Below are positions 11,895 to 23,568 of a stretch of DNA of 64,000 nt, in pieces. Every line of letters starts with the position of its first letter. Position 1 is the stretch's first letter. The stretch comes from Cricetomys ansorgei (Eukaryota > Chordata > Mammalia > Rodentia > Nesomyidae). The position numbers were made by a program, and so were the translations under genes. The stretch covers positions 3,624,501-3,688,500 of the forward strand of contig JAMJFZ010003581.1 in the NCBI GenBank assembly GCA_026225945.1. The letters are read 5' to 3'. The notes below the pieces were generated by a model. That model did not search any database. It was not told the DNA's origin and was given only the letters and a program-made list of their open reading frames with translations.

Positions 11895-12592
11895 GAAGAA
11901 GTGATGTTTACTGCCTGAGTGGAGGGGAACTGGAGACTGGACATCCCAGAGACCTGGAATCAGTGCCTTACCCAATCATCAGCAGAGAGCTTTCCTCTAG
12001 CAGCAGATGGGAGCAAGTACCGAGACCCAGAGCCAGACATTACGCAGAGAAAGGGTCTAAAGTGGAGGTCTCCATTTGGTCCTTAACCCTCGGAGCTCAG
12101 AGAACTCCATAAAAGAGGGAGAGAAAAGATTGTAGAAGCCAGAGGGGTTCGAGGAGAGCACAGCCCACCAAATCAACATAGCAGGGCTGAAATGAGCTCA
12201 CAGAGACTGAAGTGGCAAGCCAGGAGCCTGCATGAGTCTGCACCAGGTCCTCTGTGTATATGACAGGGATGTTAGCCTGGTGTTTTGGGGGGACTCCTAA
12301 CAATGGAAAGGGGGGTGTCCCTGACTCTTTCTCTGCTCTTGGGACTCTTTTTTTCCTACTGGGTTGCCTCAATCAGCGTTGGTATGGGGGTTCATGTCTA
12401 GTCTTATTGTATCTTGGTGTGTCGAGTTTGGCTGCTCTCACCTGGAAACCTGCTCTTCTCTGAAGGGAAATAGTGAGGGAGTGAATCTTGGGGAGATATG
12501 AAGTGGGGGTGGCTGGGAGGAATGGAGGGAGGGAAAACTGTGGTCAGGATGTATTGTGTGAAAGAAGAATCTATTTTCAATAAAAAAAAGAA
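11895..12592 (+). mobile_element. L1 3'UTR (muroid L1) with A-tail
   Basis: agagctttcctctagcagca, gagacccagagccagacatt, ggtgtccctgactctttctc, tactgggttgcctcaatcag and gtctagtcttattgtatctt, then gaatggagggagggaaaact and a short A-tract at 12582-12589. This is the G-rich 3'UTR of rodent L1, 5'-truncated with no ORF2 sequence. Confidence 0.8.
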
Positions 12593-13320
12593 GTGGTCGT
12601 TAAACCTAAGCTCTTTTTCTAAAAACAGTGAGGTGTTGAAAATTCTACATCCCCTCAAGAAAAATTACACCCCCCTCCCAAACGAGCAAGAAATGAATAC
12701 AGATTGACAACTTACGATTCTGTCTTTGTATGCTATTCTGAGTCCATATGTTAAAAAACCCATTTTTTTTCCTTTGTGGGGACTCCAGTAAAAGTTCTTC
12801 ATTCCTTTTTTGATATCATATTTTTTGTATTGCTCTGGCGGTGGCCATGCAACTTGGGGAGATGGCCTGGGAGTGCAACACGGATGGCTCCGTGATTAGC
12901 AAGGCTTTCCTGAGTCTTCAGCCAGGTGACAAAACCACAGCTGGGCAAGTCCTGCGGGGCAGCTCCCTACAAATCCCCAGAAGGATGTGATTCGCCTGCT
13001 ACTCTCTTTTCCTGTGGCATTTTGCTGTCTCTTATGTACGAACAGATAATAAAACTACTCAAACAATACTGACAAATTCTAAATATTCTGGGGAAATAAG
13101 GTCATACAAGGGTGAGAATCTAACTCAGATTTCTTGTATAAAAGTTAATTACTATCAGACCTCTGAGACGCAACTTCTCCCACGATTGATAAAGCTTCTT
13201 TAACAAAACAGCCACAGGAGGGCCATGGTTGTTAGGAATGAGAAAGAAACAGGCAAAAACAAAACAGCACATTGTGATGCAAGAGTTAGCTATTAAGATT
13301 CTTCTTTTAAAAAACAATTA
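12593..13320. other. no gene or repeat recognised
   Basis: Unique sequence. A slightly GC-richer patch (12840-13000) shows no coding pattern. Confidence 0.5.
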
Positions 13321-14338
13321 TGTTGAGTCTGAAATTTGCCCCTCAAGGACCAATGAGACCACATGTGCAAAAAGCCAATACACTTTTATTCTGCAGAGAA
13401 AACTCAGCATGCTGGAGTCAGGAACCGTGCAAGATGGCTGTCCCCGAACAAAGAATTTCAACTTCTTTTATTGACAGACAAAGGGAGTTTCCACATAAGT
13501 GAGGTAGTCTGGTTTCTAACTGGTGAACAGAGATGTCGTTACGAATGTTTATTATTGACTATTCTATGCTAACTGTCTGCATTCTGGGGTTATACCTAGC
13601 AAGTTAGTCATTAGAGTTAAGACATCTGGTTTGATGGCCTTCAGGGATACCTGGCCAGATGAGATAATTTTATGGCCTGTGCCTGGGATTTACTAACCTG
13701 AAGGTCAGGCCCCAGGTCGGGGCTTGAGCGCCTACATGCAGGCCCAAACTGGGCCTAGGATGAGGGCCTGAATAAGTACACAAAATGGGGTCTGAACACA
13801 AAATGGGGTCTGGACAAAAAATGGTGTCTCTGGTCTGTTCAAATTGTATGACTACAGTAGAAAAACTTGCCCCCTTTGTAAACACTGTCTGTTAGAAAAG
13901 AATATATAGTCATAAGTTTGACTGCTTAAACTTTAAGACCATCTGTCTGGCACTTTGCAATTGCAATTGCTGTCAGCTAAGTACTCTTGACTTGAATATC
14001 TGCTTGCTGACTTGCTAGAAGACGAGAGTGGATATGACTTCCTGCTGTATGTCCAGTAGAAACTTCCTGAATTGTGTTGAATAGTGTTGTAAGCACCTGG
14101 GGCACTGATATCTTTTCATATAAATAAACAGCTGTTTGGAAGTAGAAGAAAAGAAGAGAAGAAAGAACAGCAGCTCCAGAACTTGTAGGCTCACACTAAC
14201 TTGTGTGAGCCTCATTCCTGACTCCTCATCTCCTTCTCAGGCCCTTGAACCCACCGGAGCTGGATTCCCACACTGTTCAATGAAAGGGAGTAGATACCCT
14301 TTGCTCAAGAGAACAGACCAGAGGGCAGAACTCCTCTA
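13321..14338. mobile_element. LTR-like region, family and extent unassigned
   Basis: Starts tgttgagtctgaaatttgcc. It contains a thrice-repeated motif of about 20 bp (13779-13835, acaaaatggggtctg), a TATA/AATAAA-like block ttcatataaataaacagctg (14117-14136), a 10-bp-stem hairpin (14187-14212) and a 14-base A-run at 14338-14350. These are retroviral LTR hallmarks, but I could not match a family or find target duplications. It may comprise two LTRs. Confidence 0.35.
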
Positions 14339-14439
14339 AAAAAAAAAAAAGTCGGGCCCACTCTTTGATAAACTACACCAAAGGTCAGTTCCTTTTATTT
14401 TTGAATTGGGTCAACTAAATATTCAAAGGATTGAAATGC

Positions 14440-14602
14440 CAGTAAGGAAGAGCAAGCAAGAAAGAACAGATGAGAGAGGCAAAGCAAGAGACGTGGAAGA
14501 CACAAGGTGGCTGAAGGTGAGACGGAGATGGGTGAGAGAAAGAAGAGAGGTGTGAGGAAGAGGAGAGAGGAAGGAGAGGCAGGCAGGAAGGCAGAGGGAG
14601 GG
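14440..14602. repeat. purine-rich tract
   Basis: About 160 bp of degenerate GAGA/GGAAG sequence on plus, ending against a MaLR LTR. Confidence 0.7.
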
Positions 14603-14604
14603 TA

Positions 14605-15282
14605 TGTTGGTTTGGATGGGACATGTCTGCCATAGGCTCGTGTGTTTCCACACTTGGTCCCCAGGTGGCGGTGCTATTAGGGAAGATTATGGAACCTTTA
14701 GGAGGTGGAGACTTACTGGAGGAAGACCATTACTAGACATGTGCTTTTGAGGGTTCATAATGTTACCCTACTTCCTGTTCCTCTCAGCGTCTTATGCGCA
14801 GGTGAAATGTAGTTATCCAGTATACTGATTACTTTTCTATTGGTGTGATAAGACACCATGGCCAAAGCAACTTATAGAAGATGGAGTTAACTTGGGCTTA
14901 TGGTTCCGGAAGGGTAGAGCCCATGATCGTTGAGCAGAGGCAGCAGGTAGCAAACATGGCAGCTGGAGCAGCAGCTGAGAACTCACATTTTGGTCCCCAC
15001 ATACATAACAGAGAGACCGTGAAAGCAAAACTCCCAAAGACCATCTCCATTGACGTACTTTCTCCAACAAAGCAGCACCTTCTAAGCTTCCTCCAAACAA
15101 CAACACCAACTGGGGACCAAATAATGAAACGTCCCCAAGGTTATTTGGGACATCTCATTCAAACCACCACATCTAGCTTCCTGCTTCTATTGCTGTTATG
15201 GAGTCTATCGCTCTAAAATGAACCTTTTGTTCTTTAAATGTCTTTTTGGTCACAGTATTTCAATCACAGTAACAGGACACAC
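14605..15282 (+). mobile_element. MaLR solo LTR split by a second MaLR LTR
   Basis: The 5' part (14605-14820) has ttggtttggatgggacatgt, ccacacttggtccccaggtg and gaacctttaggaggtggaga. The 3' part resumes at 15177 (cttcctgcttctattgctgt...tggtcacagtatttcaatca). The two halves join at the right position of the LTR consensus. Confidence 0.8.
14821..15171 (-). mobile_element. MaLR solo LTR nested in the opposite orientation
   Basis: Reads in reverse: gattacttttctattggtgt, gataagacaccatggccaaa, gcaacttatagaagatggag, ccaactggggaccaaataat and attcaaaccacca. It is flanked by tccag (14816-14820) and tctag (15172-15176), a near-perfect 5-bp target duplication typical of ERVL/MaLR. Confidence 0.85.
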
Positions 15283-15575
15283 AGAGGAGGAGGGGGAAAA
15301 GCAGACAGCAGCATCAACAAGAACAGCAAGCCGAGAGGAGAATGTAGAGAAGACTCCTTCTAAGCAAAGACTTGAACTTCTTAACCAACTAGCATATCAA
15401 TTCACACTTGTCAGGGGCTGAGTTACTTTGGGTGTCTCCTTAGCAACTGAATGTAACTTTCTTTTGTCAATAACAAACCACTGTGATTCCCAATGAAGTC
15501 AACAAAACTAAGATTCCTCCTGCTTATGAACCTGCTTATGAACCAGTGACATTGACCCCTATTTTTAAATTTAAG

Positions 15576-15785
15576 TTTGGGTTGCGGGATACAGTTCAAT
15601 TGGTAAAATGTTTGCCTAATATGCAGGAATCCAAGGTTCAATCCACAGCACTGCATAAACAGGGTGAGCTGGCATATTACTGTAATCCCAGCACACTGGT
15701 GGCAGAGGCAGAAGGATCAGAAGTTTAAGATCCTTCTCTGCTGCATACCGAGTTTGAGGCTAACTTGCAATAAAAATAAGACTCA
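15576..15785 (+). mobile_element. B4 SINE
   Basis: The ID-like head (ggttgcgggatacagttcaa...gcaggaatccaaggttcaat) is fused to a B1-like half (actgtaatcccagcacactg, ggcagaggcagaaggatcag) with an A-rich tail. Confidence 0.8.
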
Positions 15786-15794
15786 AGCAGGGGT

Positions 15795-16064
15795 GGTGTT
15801 TGGGGAGATGACTCAGTAGACAAAAAGTATTTGTAGGGCAAACATAGGGAAGTAAGTTCAAGCCCACAGCACCCACAAAAGAAGCTGAATATAGTCTCAA
15901 ACAAGTCTTTAACCCCAGTGCTATGTGGAGCAGATCACTGGGACTTGTTAGCTGCTGACCTGACACAACGTTTAGTAAGAGACCCTGTCTCAATAGAAAC
16001 AGTGGAGAATGCTAGAGTATGTCTTCCTTTGGATGACATATACACCCATATACCAAACATGTAC

Positions 16065-16102
<38 letters not shown>

Positions 16103-16143
16103 ACACTCACACACACACACTCAATAACAAACAATAAAAAAAA
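15795..16143 (+). mobile_element. composite B3/B1-type SINE with (CA)n tail
   Basis: The head ggggagatgactcagtagac is followed by a B1-like middle (ctttaaccccagtgctatgt, gagaccctgtctcaatagaa) and (CA)n 16055-16125, ending in AATAAAAAAA. Same architecture as 10129-10503, opposite strand. Confidence 0.65.
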
Positions 16144-16597
16144 ACTTAAACTAAGATTTTTAAATATTCTTAATTTTACAAACCTTAGTTCACTTCTTAA
16201 CAGAATTTTATCAATACCAGTTCACTGCCCTCAGTATTCTGCCAACGTTTGCAAATAAGACTTTTTCCACCTTCCTCACTGATGCCAAAATATCCCTGGG
16301 GTTGGTACCTAGCTAGGTATCAAAAACCTTTCCCTTTTATCTTTTATCTGGGGTAAACTGGCCCTTGTAAATTAGCGATGTCTACAGCAGACGTTGGGAG
16401 GAGCTTATAATCAAGTAAGGGCAGTCTCTGAAACAGTTCTATGATGATCACCCTGCTGATATTGGGCTAAAGTGAGCAATGCTTTAACCAATGAAAGGGC
16501 AAGACAATAAAACATAAGAAACATAAGGGAGAGTAGCACCACAGCCCCTAGGTCAGAAATGGTTTCTAATAAGAAAGGGACATACAAATGACAAACA
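16144..16597. other. no gene recognised; palindrome at 16306-16319
   Basis: Unique AT-rich sequence. TACCTAGCTAGGTA at 16306-16319 is a perfect 14-bp palindrome. Confidence 0.5.
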
Positions 16598-16900
16598 TGC
16601 TGAGAAAAAAAAAATCTGGAAAACAAAACCTTTCACAATAAATAGCCTCAAATAGTATAAATATCTTGGGGTAGTCCTAACCAAGTAAATGAAAGATTTG
16701 TGTGATGAATATTTTAAGATATTGAAGAAGATATCAGAAGATGGAAAGGTCTCCCATGCTCATGGATTGGTAAGATTAGCGTAGTAAAAAAAAATGGCTA
16801 TCCTACCAAAAACAGTTTACAGATTCAGTGCAATTCCCATCAAAATTCCAATAAAATTCTTCATAGATATTGAAAAGACAATGATCAGCTTCATATGGAA

Positions 16901-16937
<37 letters not shown>

Positions 16938-17290
16938 AGGATAGCTAGAGCAACCTGAATAATAAAAGAATCACTGCAAGTATCACCATCCCCAATTTCA
17001 AGTTGTACTATAAAGCTATAAATAAAAACAGCAAGGTATTGGCACAGAAACAGACACATTGATCAATGGAATCGAATTGAAGATCCATGCATTAGCCTAC
17101 ACACTTATGGACAGCTGCTTTTTTTTTTTTTTTAAATAAAGAAGCCAGAAATATACACTGGAAAAAAGACAGCATCTTCAACAAATGGTACTGGTCAAAT
17201 TGGATGGCTGCATGTAGAACAATGATAATATATCCGTACTTATCACCCTGAACAAAACTCAGCTCCAAATAGATCAAAGAGAATAGAATA
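16598..17290 (+). pseudogene. L1 ORF2 C-terminal fragment
   Basis: Matches the 3' end of L1 ORF2: agaagatggaaaggtctccc, atgctcatggattggtaaga, gattcagtgcaattcccatc, ccaatggaatcgaa-like wording and agcatcttcaacaaatggta. The frame is broken by stops and by a (CA)n array at 16903-16935. It is the remnant of the reverse transcriptase/endonuclease protein's C-terminal part and continues directly into an L1 3'UTR. Confidence 0.85.
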
Positions 17291-19054
17291 GTTATAGATG
17301 GATTGGGGAGTGAAACAGGAGTTTTAAGTGGAGAGAGGGAAGAAAGAGGAGAGGATGAAGAGTGGAATATGGGGCAGGCAGCAAAAATTAAGGAACATTT
17401 GAGAGATAGTCTGGAAACCTAATACAGTACATCCTTCCTAAAATATATACATATATTAAGGTGACCTAAATGAAATCAGCAAATAATGGGGAAACAGGGC
17501 CTCATTTGGCCATCTCTTTTCACCAAATGAAGCTTCCAGTACCGGATCGAATTACATCTAATTGAGATGTTTGCCAAAGGGGTCTCATGGGAACCCTAAA
17601 ACAACCCAGGCTGTTGCCAACACTATAGATTGCTCTCCACAACGTGATGGCAAAGACCCATTGCTGAAGACAACAGGTACGTAGCTTACTGAACATGGAG
17701 TATCCGAGCTGTTGTTTGTATAGAGCCATCACCCTATGTGCTAGTGTCTTTGGTATGGGAGGGTACTCTGTATGCCACCAAAGGAGAAACATAAACACCA
17801 ACCCAACCACAAACCCTTGGATCTGCAATAGTGTCCCACCATCAACAATGCTAGTGCAATGGTGGCACAAAGATTGAAGGAGTAACCAACAAATATATGA
17901 TTTGACTTAAGGCCCACTCTACAAAATGGAACTCATACCCAACAAGTGCTTGGTGCCCAAGAACCCGAGACTAGATATCCCAAGGGACTTAGTATAAAAC
18001 CAAATATTACTATTGTTTTTTTTTAAAGCAATGCAATGATTCCTGATGACATTCTGCAATAGTCATTGATAAGTGCCTTGCTCAGTCATCATCAGAGAAG
18101 CTTCCTTCTGCAGCAGACAGGAATAAATACAGAGACCCGCATCCAGACATTATTCAGAGAATGAGAGACCTTGGAAAACTCAGCCATAAATGGGATTTCT
18201 CAATTAAATACAGCCCCTCAAGACCCAGAGAACCCCTTGGAAGAGGAGCTAGAAAGAGTGTAAGAGACAGAGGGAATGGAGGACACTAAAAAATACGGCC
18301 CTTTAAACCAACAGGATCGACATACATATGAATTCAGGGGAACTGAGGCAGCATGCACAGGGCCTCCAAGGGTCTGTACCAGATAGGGCCCTAGAGCTGA
18401 AAGGAGAAGTAGACACATGTGTGTCCTTATTCCTAGCCTAGAAGATCTCTCCAGTTGAAAACCACTTACAAATATAATTTTAGTTTCCTCCAAGGAAGTC
18501 CCACTGTGAAACAAACTACTTTTAAAGGCAGGCTGCATGCCCAGCAGCAGAGGGCCAACAGAAAAAGAATTCAGCAGCATCTTTGAAGGTTCCTTGTCTC
18601 ATAATGTCATGTCTAGGCTTTTCTTTTTTCAAATTTTATCTTATTATTTTTTATTCTTATTTTATTTATATGTTTTTCTTCTCTCTTTTTAAAATAATTT
18701 TATTAATAATTTGAGTTTCATACAGTGTATGTTGATAACACTCTCTTCCCATTCCTCCCTTTTCCATTTCCCTACTCTCGTACCCTCAAAAAAGAAAACA
18801 AAAACAAACAAAGCAAAACAAAACAAAAACCCAAAACAGAAAAACTAAGTCAACCTTCTGTGGCAGGAGCATGGATGGTGGGCTTCACCATGGTCTTTGG
18901 AGGCAGAAGGCTGCTCTGACTTTGAGCTGGCCCATACTAGCCTGAGATGAAGCACGACAGAGTTCAACCTGAAGTTGGGCCTCACCACCCAAACTCAGAT
19001 ACTGAGTAGGCTCCCTGGTACCTTTCAAGCACTGAAGCTCACACGTTCCCCAAC

Positions 19055-19534
19055 ATCCCACAGGGGCCAGGACCTCCTGGAGGCAGCAGGACCTCCCATG
19101 AGAAGCAGGGCATCCCACAGGATCCTGGACATCTCATAGGCATCAGGACTTTCTGCAGGCACTAAGACATCCCTCAGGCTCCAGGGAATCCCTCATTCAG
19201 GCTCTGGAACAACGCACAGACGACTAGATATCTCATAGGTACCTGGCTATTCCGCAGGCACCTGGACATCCTTCAAGCACACAGACATCACACAGACATC
19301 ACACAAGCACCCAGATATCACACAGACACCCAGCCATCCCTTAGGCACCTGGATATTGCACTGGCACCAGGTCATCCAGCAATCACTTGAGCCTCCCACA
19401 GGTACCATGGCCTTGCACAGGTACCAGGGCCTCCCATAGACAACCGGAATTCCCTTGAGCACCCTGATATCCTGCAAGCACCAGGACCTCTGATGGGCAC
19501 CAGGGCATCCCACAGGAGCCTGAACATCCCACAG
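19055..19534. repeat. degenerate 19-bp minisatellite
   Basis: About 25 tandem units of the type gcaccaggacatcccacag. The period is exactly 19 in the last third (for example gtaccatggccttgcacag, gtaccagggcctcccatag, gcaccagggcatcccacag) and looser near the start. Minus-strand frames through it read as repetitive Cys/Gly/Val peptides and are not genes. Confidence 0.85.
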
Positions 19535-19600
19535 TTTCTTCTCTCTTTTTTACCCTACAGTTCTGTTGTGTATACATTATGACTTCTAGTTTAGTGTTTT

Positions 19601-19782
19601 GTTTTTGTTTTTGTTTTTGTTTTGGTTTTGGTTTTTTCAGGCAGGCTTTCTCTATTCTAACTCTGACTGTCCTAGAACTCACTATGTAGACCAGGCTGGC
19701 CTCAAACTCACAGAGATCCACCTGCCTCTGCCTCATGAGTGCTGGGATTAAAGGTGCACACCACCACCACTACCACCTGGCC
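19601..19782 (-). mobile_element. B1 SINE with perfect target duplication
   Basis: (TTTTTG)n tail, then tcctagaactcactatgtag, accaggctggcctcaaactc and gtgctgggattaaaggtgca. It is flanked by agtttagtgtttt at 19588-19600 and 19783-19795, identical 13-bp duplications. Confidence 0.95.
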
Positions 19783-19902
19783 AGTTTAGTGTTTTTATAG
19801 GACTCCTGGTTGTTCAAATGAATGAGTCTGGTTCCTGTGCCTTCTCTTAGGCTCTTTTGCTTCTGTTTATTTGTTTTATCCTATCCAATATATTAGTTTT
19901 GT

Positions 19903-19985
19903 TATATTATATCATATCATATCATATCATATCATAATCATATCATATCATATCATATCATATCATATCATATCATATCATATTA
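19903..19985. repeat. (ATATC)n pentanucleotide array
   Basis: About 16 units of ATCAT, with one interruption near 19936. Confidence 0.95.
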
Positions 19986-20316
19986 TTATCCCTTAGAAGC
20001 CTGTTTGTTTTCTGATGAGAGACAGGACGGGTGTGATCTGGATGGAAGGGGAGGTGGGAAGAAACTGGAAGGAGCAGAGGGAGGGGAAACTGTAATCAGG
20101 ATGGGGGAAAATCTGCTTTCAATAAATTCAATAAAAAGAAAAAAAGTAAAGATTGAGTGGGAAATGGCCAAGAGAAAGTAAGAGGGAGAGAGGAAATAGG
20201 CAGCAGCATGGCCTACGTGCAGGTCTCAAGAGTTTTGTCTCAAGCGTGCTTTGTGATTCCGAACTCCTTCAGAAAGAAGCGCTATATTTAAACCAGGATG
20301 TCTGATTGCTGCCAAG

Positions 20317-20674
20317 TATATTAGTTACTTCTCTGTTGCTGATAAAACACCAAGGGAATTTACAGAAGAAAGAGTTTATTTTGGCTTTTGGCTCCAGAAC
20401 AAGAAGAGTCTATCATGGCAGAGAGGCACAGCAGCCAGGAACAGGCACAGAGGGAAGACCAGGAAGCTGGGAGCTCACATCTTCAAACACAAGCATGAGC
20501 AGAAAGAGGAAACTAGAAGAAGAGCGGGTCTCTGATCTCTCAAAGCCTTACCCGTTAACAGACTTTCTCTAGCAAGGCCACACCTCTTCAACCTTCCAAA
20601 ACAGTGCCACCAACTGGGAACCAAGTGTTCCAATGTCTGAGCCTCTGGGGACATTTCTCATTTGAACCACTGCG
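20317..20674 (-). mobile_element. MaLR solo LTR
   Basis: In reverse: tattagttacttctctgttg, gaaagagtttattttggctt, gagctcacatcttcaaacac, gtgccaccaactgggaacca and gacatttctcatttgaacca. Flanks ccaag (20312-20316) and ctaag (20675-20679) look like a 5-bp duplication with one change. Confidence 0.9.
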
Positions 20675-20679
20675 CTAAG

Positions 20680-21185
20680 CACCTGTTAATTAATAATAAC
20701 ATAAGCACTAGTTTAAAAAGGCAAAGCCAGGATAGGGTTGGGGACAAGGACTCGGGATTCCTGACTGAGCAATCACAGACGAGAGTTGCCTTAATAAAAC
20801 AGCGAGCACAATGGAGGTGTGCACATTTGGGTGTGTCACAGCTATGTACAAGCATGGTGCCTGTTGGGGAGAATCTCAGATTTGGTGTGTTTTACCCACA
20901 CAAATCCTACAAATCCTAACCTGCAATTTTGGACGTGTTTAGTCTTCCTTCCTGTCTGTACAACATGAGATTTTCCCTTTGGCAGCAATCATCATACCGT
21001 TCATTTATTAATATGTTTGGTCTCCATTTGAGAGCAAGTATATTGCCACAGCCATGCTTAGTTTCCCTCATGCGAACAATTCCCCCGTCCCATGCAGCAT
21101 TGTGCAGGTGACTCACAGTCACAGAACTTATCCGTCTTCACATTGAGGGTGCTCTCTGGCTAGAGCTAAACAGTAAGGGGGGCTG
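20680..21185. other. no gene or repeat recognised
   Basis: Unique sequence without a supported feature. Confidence 0.5.
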
Positions 21186-21555
21186 TGAGGACTAGTCTTT
21201 ACCATCAACTTGTCAGATTTAGAACCACTCAGATGTCGCCCCTCTGGGCATGCTGTGAGGGTGTTTCCAGGGAGGTTTAACTGAAGTAGAGACCCATATT
21301 TGTAGTGCATCGTCCCATAGGCTGGGATCCTGGAATGACACAGGAGAAAACAAGCAGAGGACCAGCATTCCTCTTCCTCGGCTTCCTGACTGTGAGTATG
21401 ATGTGAGCAGCCGCTTTTTGCTCCCACTGTCAAGTCTTCCCTGCCACAGTGAACTGTATTCTCAAACTATGAGGTAGGATACCCCCCACCACACTTCCAA
21501 ACGTGGTTTTTGTCAAGTGTTTTGTCACAGCAATAAGAAAATTAACCAATACAGA
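21186..21555 (+). mobile_element. rodent LTR (ERVL/MaLR-like)
   Basis: ctagtctttaccatcaactt, gtcagatttagaaccactca, ggcatgctgtgagggtgttt, cgtcccataggctgggatcc, tgaactgtattctcaaacta and tttgtcacagcaataagaaa follow one recurring rodent LTR type, also seen at 46650 (reverse) and 62390. Confidence 0.75.
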
Positions 21556-22447
21556 GGCTTTAAGGCTTGGGATTTGTGTGGGTGCAACACATCCAGTCTC
21601 AGATTCTCCCCAAGTGGCACCATGCTCACACATAGCTTTGCTACACATGAACACACTCCTCCGTTTCTCATTGTTGTGGTTAGGCAGCTTTCTTTCATGT
21701 CATGCCTGTCTTCCTTCTACATGGGTTCCCCTTCACGAACTGGTCTTAGCTCTGCTTGCAATCCCAGGACCCAGTATGACTTCATTGGTTTGTTTCTCTT
21801 CCCTTCATAATGTGGTCCCCTCAGTGCACTGCTGTCTACCCATCCTTACATCCTCTCCTCACACCTGCCAGAGTTTCCTCTGCTGCAGAGGAGTATCTGC
21901 CCTGCCATGAGCATCAGGCAAATAGCCATCCATCCTCAACTTCTAAGAACTGAATTGTAATTATGCATTCCTTCCTTCCTCTTTCCTAGAGCAGAAGCCA
22001 AAAGACAAAAGATAAGAAAATCTATTATGGAATTTCAAACATTAAGCCTCCTTGTGTTTCTGTCTTAAGGGAAGGAATTCCAGGGTCCTTTTCTTCAACC
22101 CTATCTTGGCTTTGGCTTTTAAAGCTAGTGCTTGTGTTATTATTTGGTGGGTACTTGGCAACAATAACAAATTCTGGGTTAAATATAACGCTACTTTCTG
22201 GAGCAGTCCAGAATCACAAAAACAAGCTTGACACAAAACTCTTGATGACTCATGAGTAGGACAGGAAACATTGAGAGACTTGTCGAGATATTTCAACTCA
22301 TTCCCTCTATTGATAGATGAGTTACTGTAAATCAGATTGGATACATTCCTATTGTGCGATACTTAATTTTGTTTCATTACGTGTGATAGTACTTTAGTTT
22401 TCTTCAAGGCAGGATAATAGAAACAGTTTAAGCAGTGTTAGCTTTTT
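21556..22447. other. no gene or repeat recognised
   Basis: Unique sequence. A 135-codon plus frame at 21503-21910 begins inside the LTR and has no recognisable domain. Confidence 0.5.
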
Positions 22448-22653
22448 TAAGATTTATAATTTCTATGTGCATGAGTGTTTACCTATATGTATGTATGTGC
22501 ACCATGTGCAAGCAGCGCCCACAGAGGCCAGAAGAGGTCATCAGATTCTCTGCAACTGGAGTTACAGTTGTGAGTCATCGTATAAGTAGGTGCTGAGAAT
22601 GGCACCTGTGTTCTTCGGAAGAGCAGTCAGTGCTCTGAACTGACTCCAGCCCT
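22448..22653 (-). mobile_element. B2/B3-type SINE
   Basis: agatttataatttctatgtg, gcccacagaggccagaagag, gtcatcagattctctgcaac and cggaagagcagtcagtgctc-type end, in reverse. Confidence 0.85.
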
Positions 22654-22754
22654 GGTATTGACTTTACTTAAATCTGATCCACAGGACAATACCTTTAAAT
22701 TATGTTTCACAACTCTAATACAAATATATATGAGGCATCATCTGTTGCTACTAA

Positions 22755-23070
22755 AAATCCCCACATTTTAGTTGCTTAGCAATGTAAAAGTTTATGATTT
22801 ATTATGCCACATTGCAAGGGACCCCTCTCCATGTGGTCGTTCAGGGAACCAACCGTCTTCCATTTAGGTCTGTTCTATCTCCTAGCCACTTCAGAGCATA
22901 ACATGCAACCCCTGGATCCCGCTGGCATCTGGAGAAAGGAATCTGAATGAGACACACAAAGTCTTCTGTAGGCCAGGGCTTGGAGCCATGAACATTATCA
23001 TTTTGTTCGCAATCCATTAGTCAGAACTCAATCACAGGCCATGCTGAACTACGAAAGAGTCTGGGAAATC
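22755..23070. mobile_element. ancient mammalian repeat, unassigned
   Basis: tgtggtcgttcagggaacca, a long diverged middle, ccattagtcagaactcaatcac, aggccatgctgaactacgaa and agagtctgggaaatc resemble an old eutherian interspersed repeat (cattggccagaactagtcac...ctgggaaatgtagtc). I cannot give its name with certainty. Confidence 0.4.
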
Positions 23071-23527
23071 TACTGATGCCACATTTCCCATTTCCAAGAG
23101 GTCAAGGGCATTCATTTGGCAGGACCATTTGGGGATATCCCAAGAGACGGAAAAATGCACCGTGTTCTGCAAAGAAAAAAAAAGGTATAGAAGAAGGTGA
23201 CTCTGTCTGAGAGGCACAGCAAGGGTCTGTAGCCTTGGGTGTTGCCGCTCCAGGTTGAAACATGCAGTGGCTACCTATATGAGACTGCAGATACCCCACT
23301 GACTACAGCATCTCCTACAGGTTCAGGAAGATACGGTTGTGACACTGACCACTGAAGGAGCCACAACCCTTCAGCCATTTTGCTCTGCCCAACAGCAGTT
23401 ACATCAGCATCCCCTGTGAGGAAAGAGGTCTGCATTCTGTTGCTATCTGCACTGAAAAAGAATGAAGCTTAGTCATATATCTTTATGATGCATGCTAATG
23501 TTTCAAAAAATCCCAGGTAAGGTGTGT

Positions 23528-23568
<41 letters not shown>

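Larger units (their letters stand above)
17291..20152 (+). mobile_element. L1 3'UTR, long form with minisatellite and B1 insertion
   Basis: caaatgaagcttccagtacc, gatttgccaaagg-like text and acccattgctgaagacaaca mark the muroid L1 3'UTR. It continues past a second block shared with 11895-12592 (catcatcagagaagcttcct, cagagacccgcatccagaca). It ends in gaggggaaactgtaatcagg and an A-rich tail (20120-20150). It carries a 19-bp minisatellite (19055-19534), a B1 (19601-19782) and a pentanucleotide array (19903-19985), so the whole L1 remnant spans about 3.5 kb. Confidence 0.7.
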
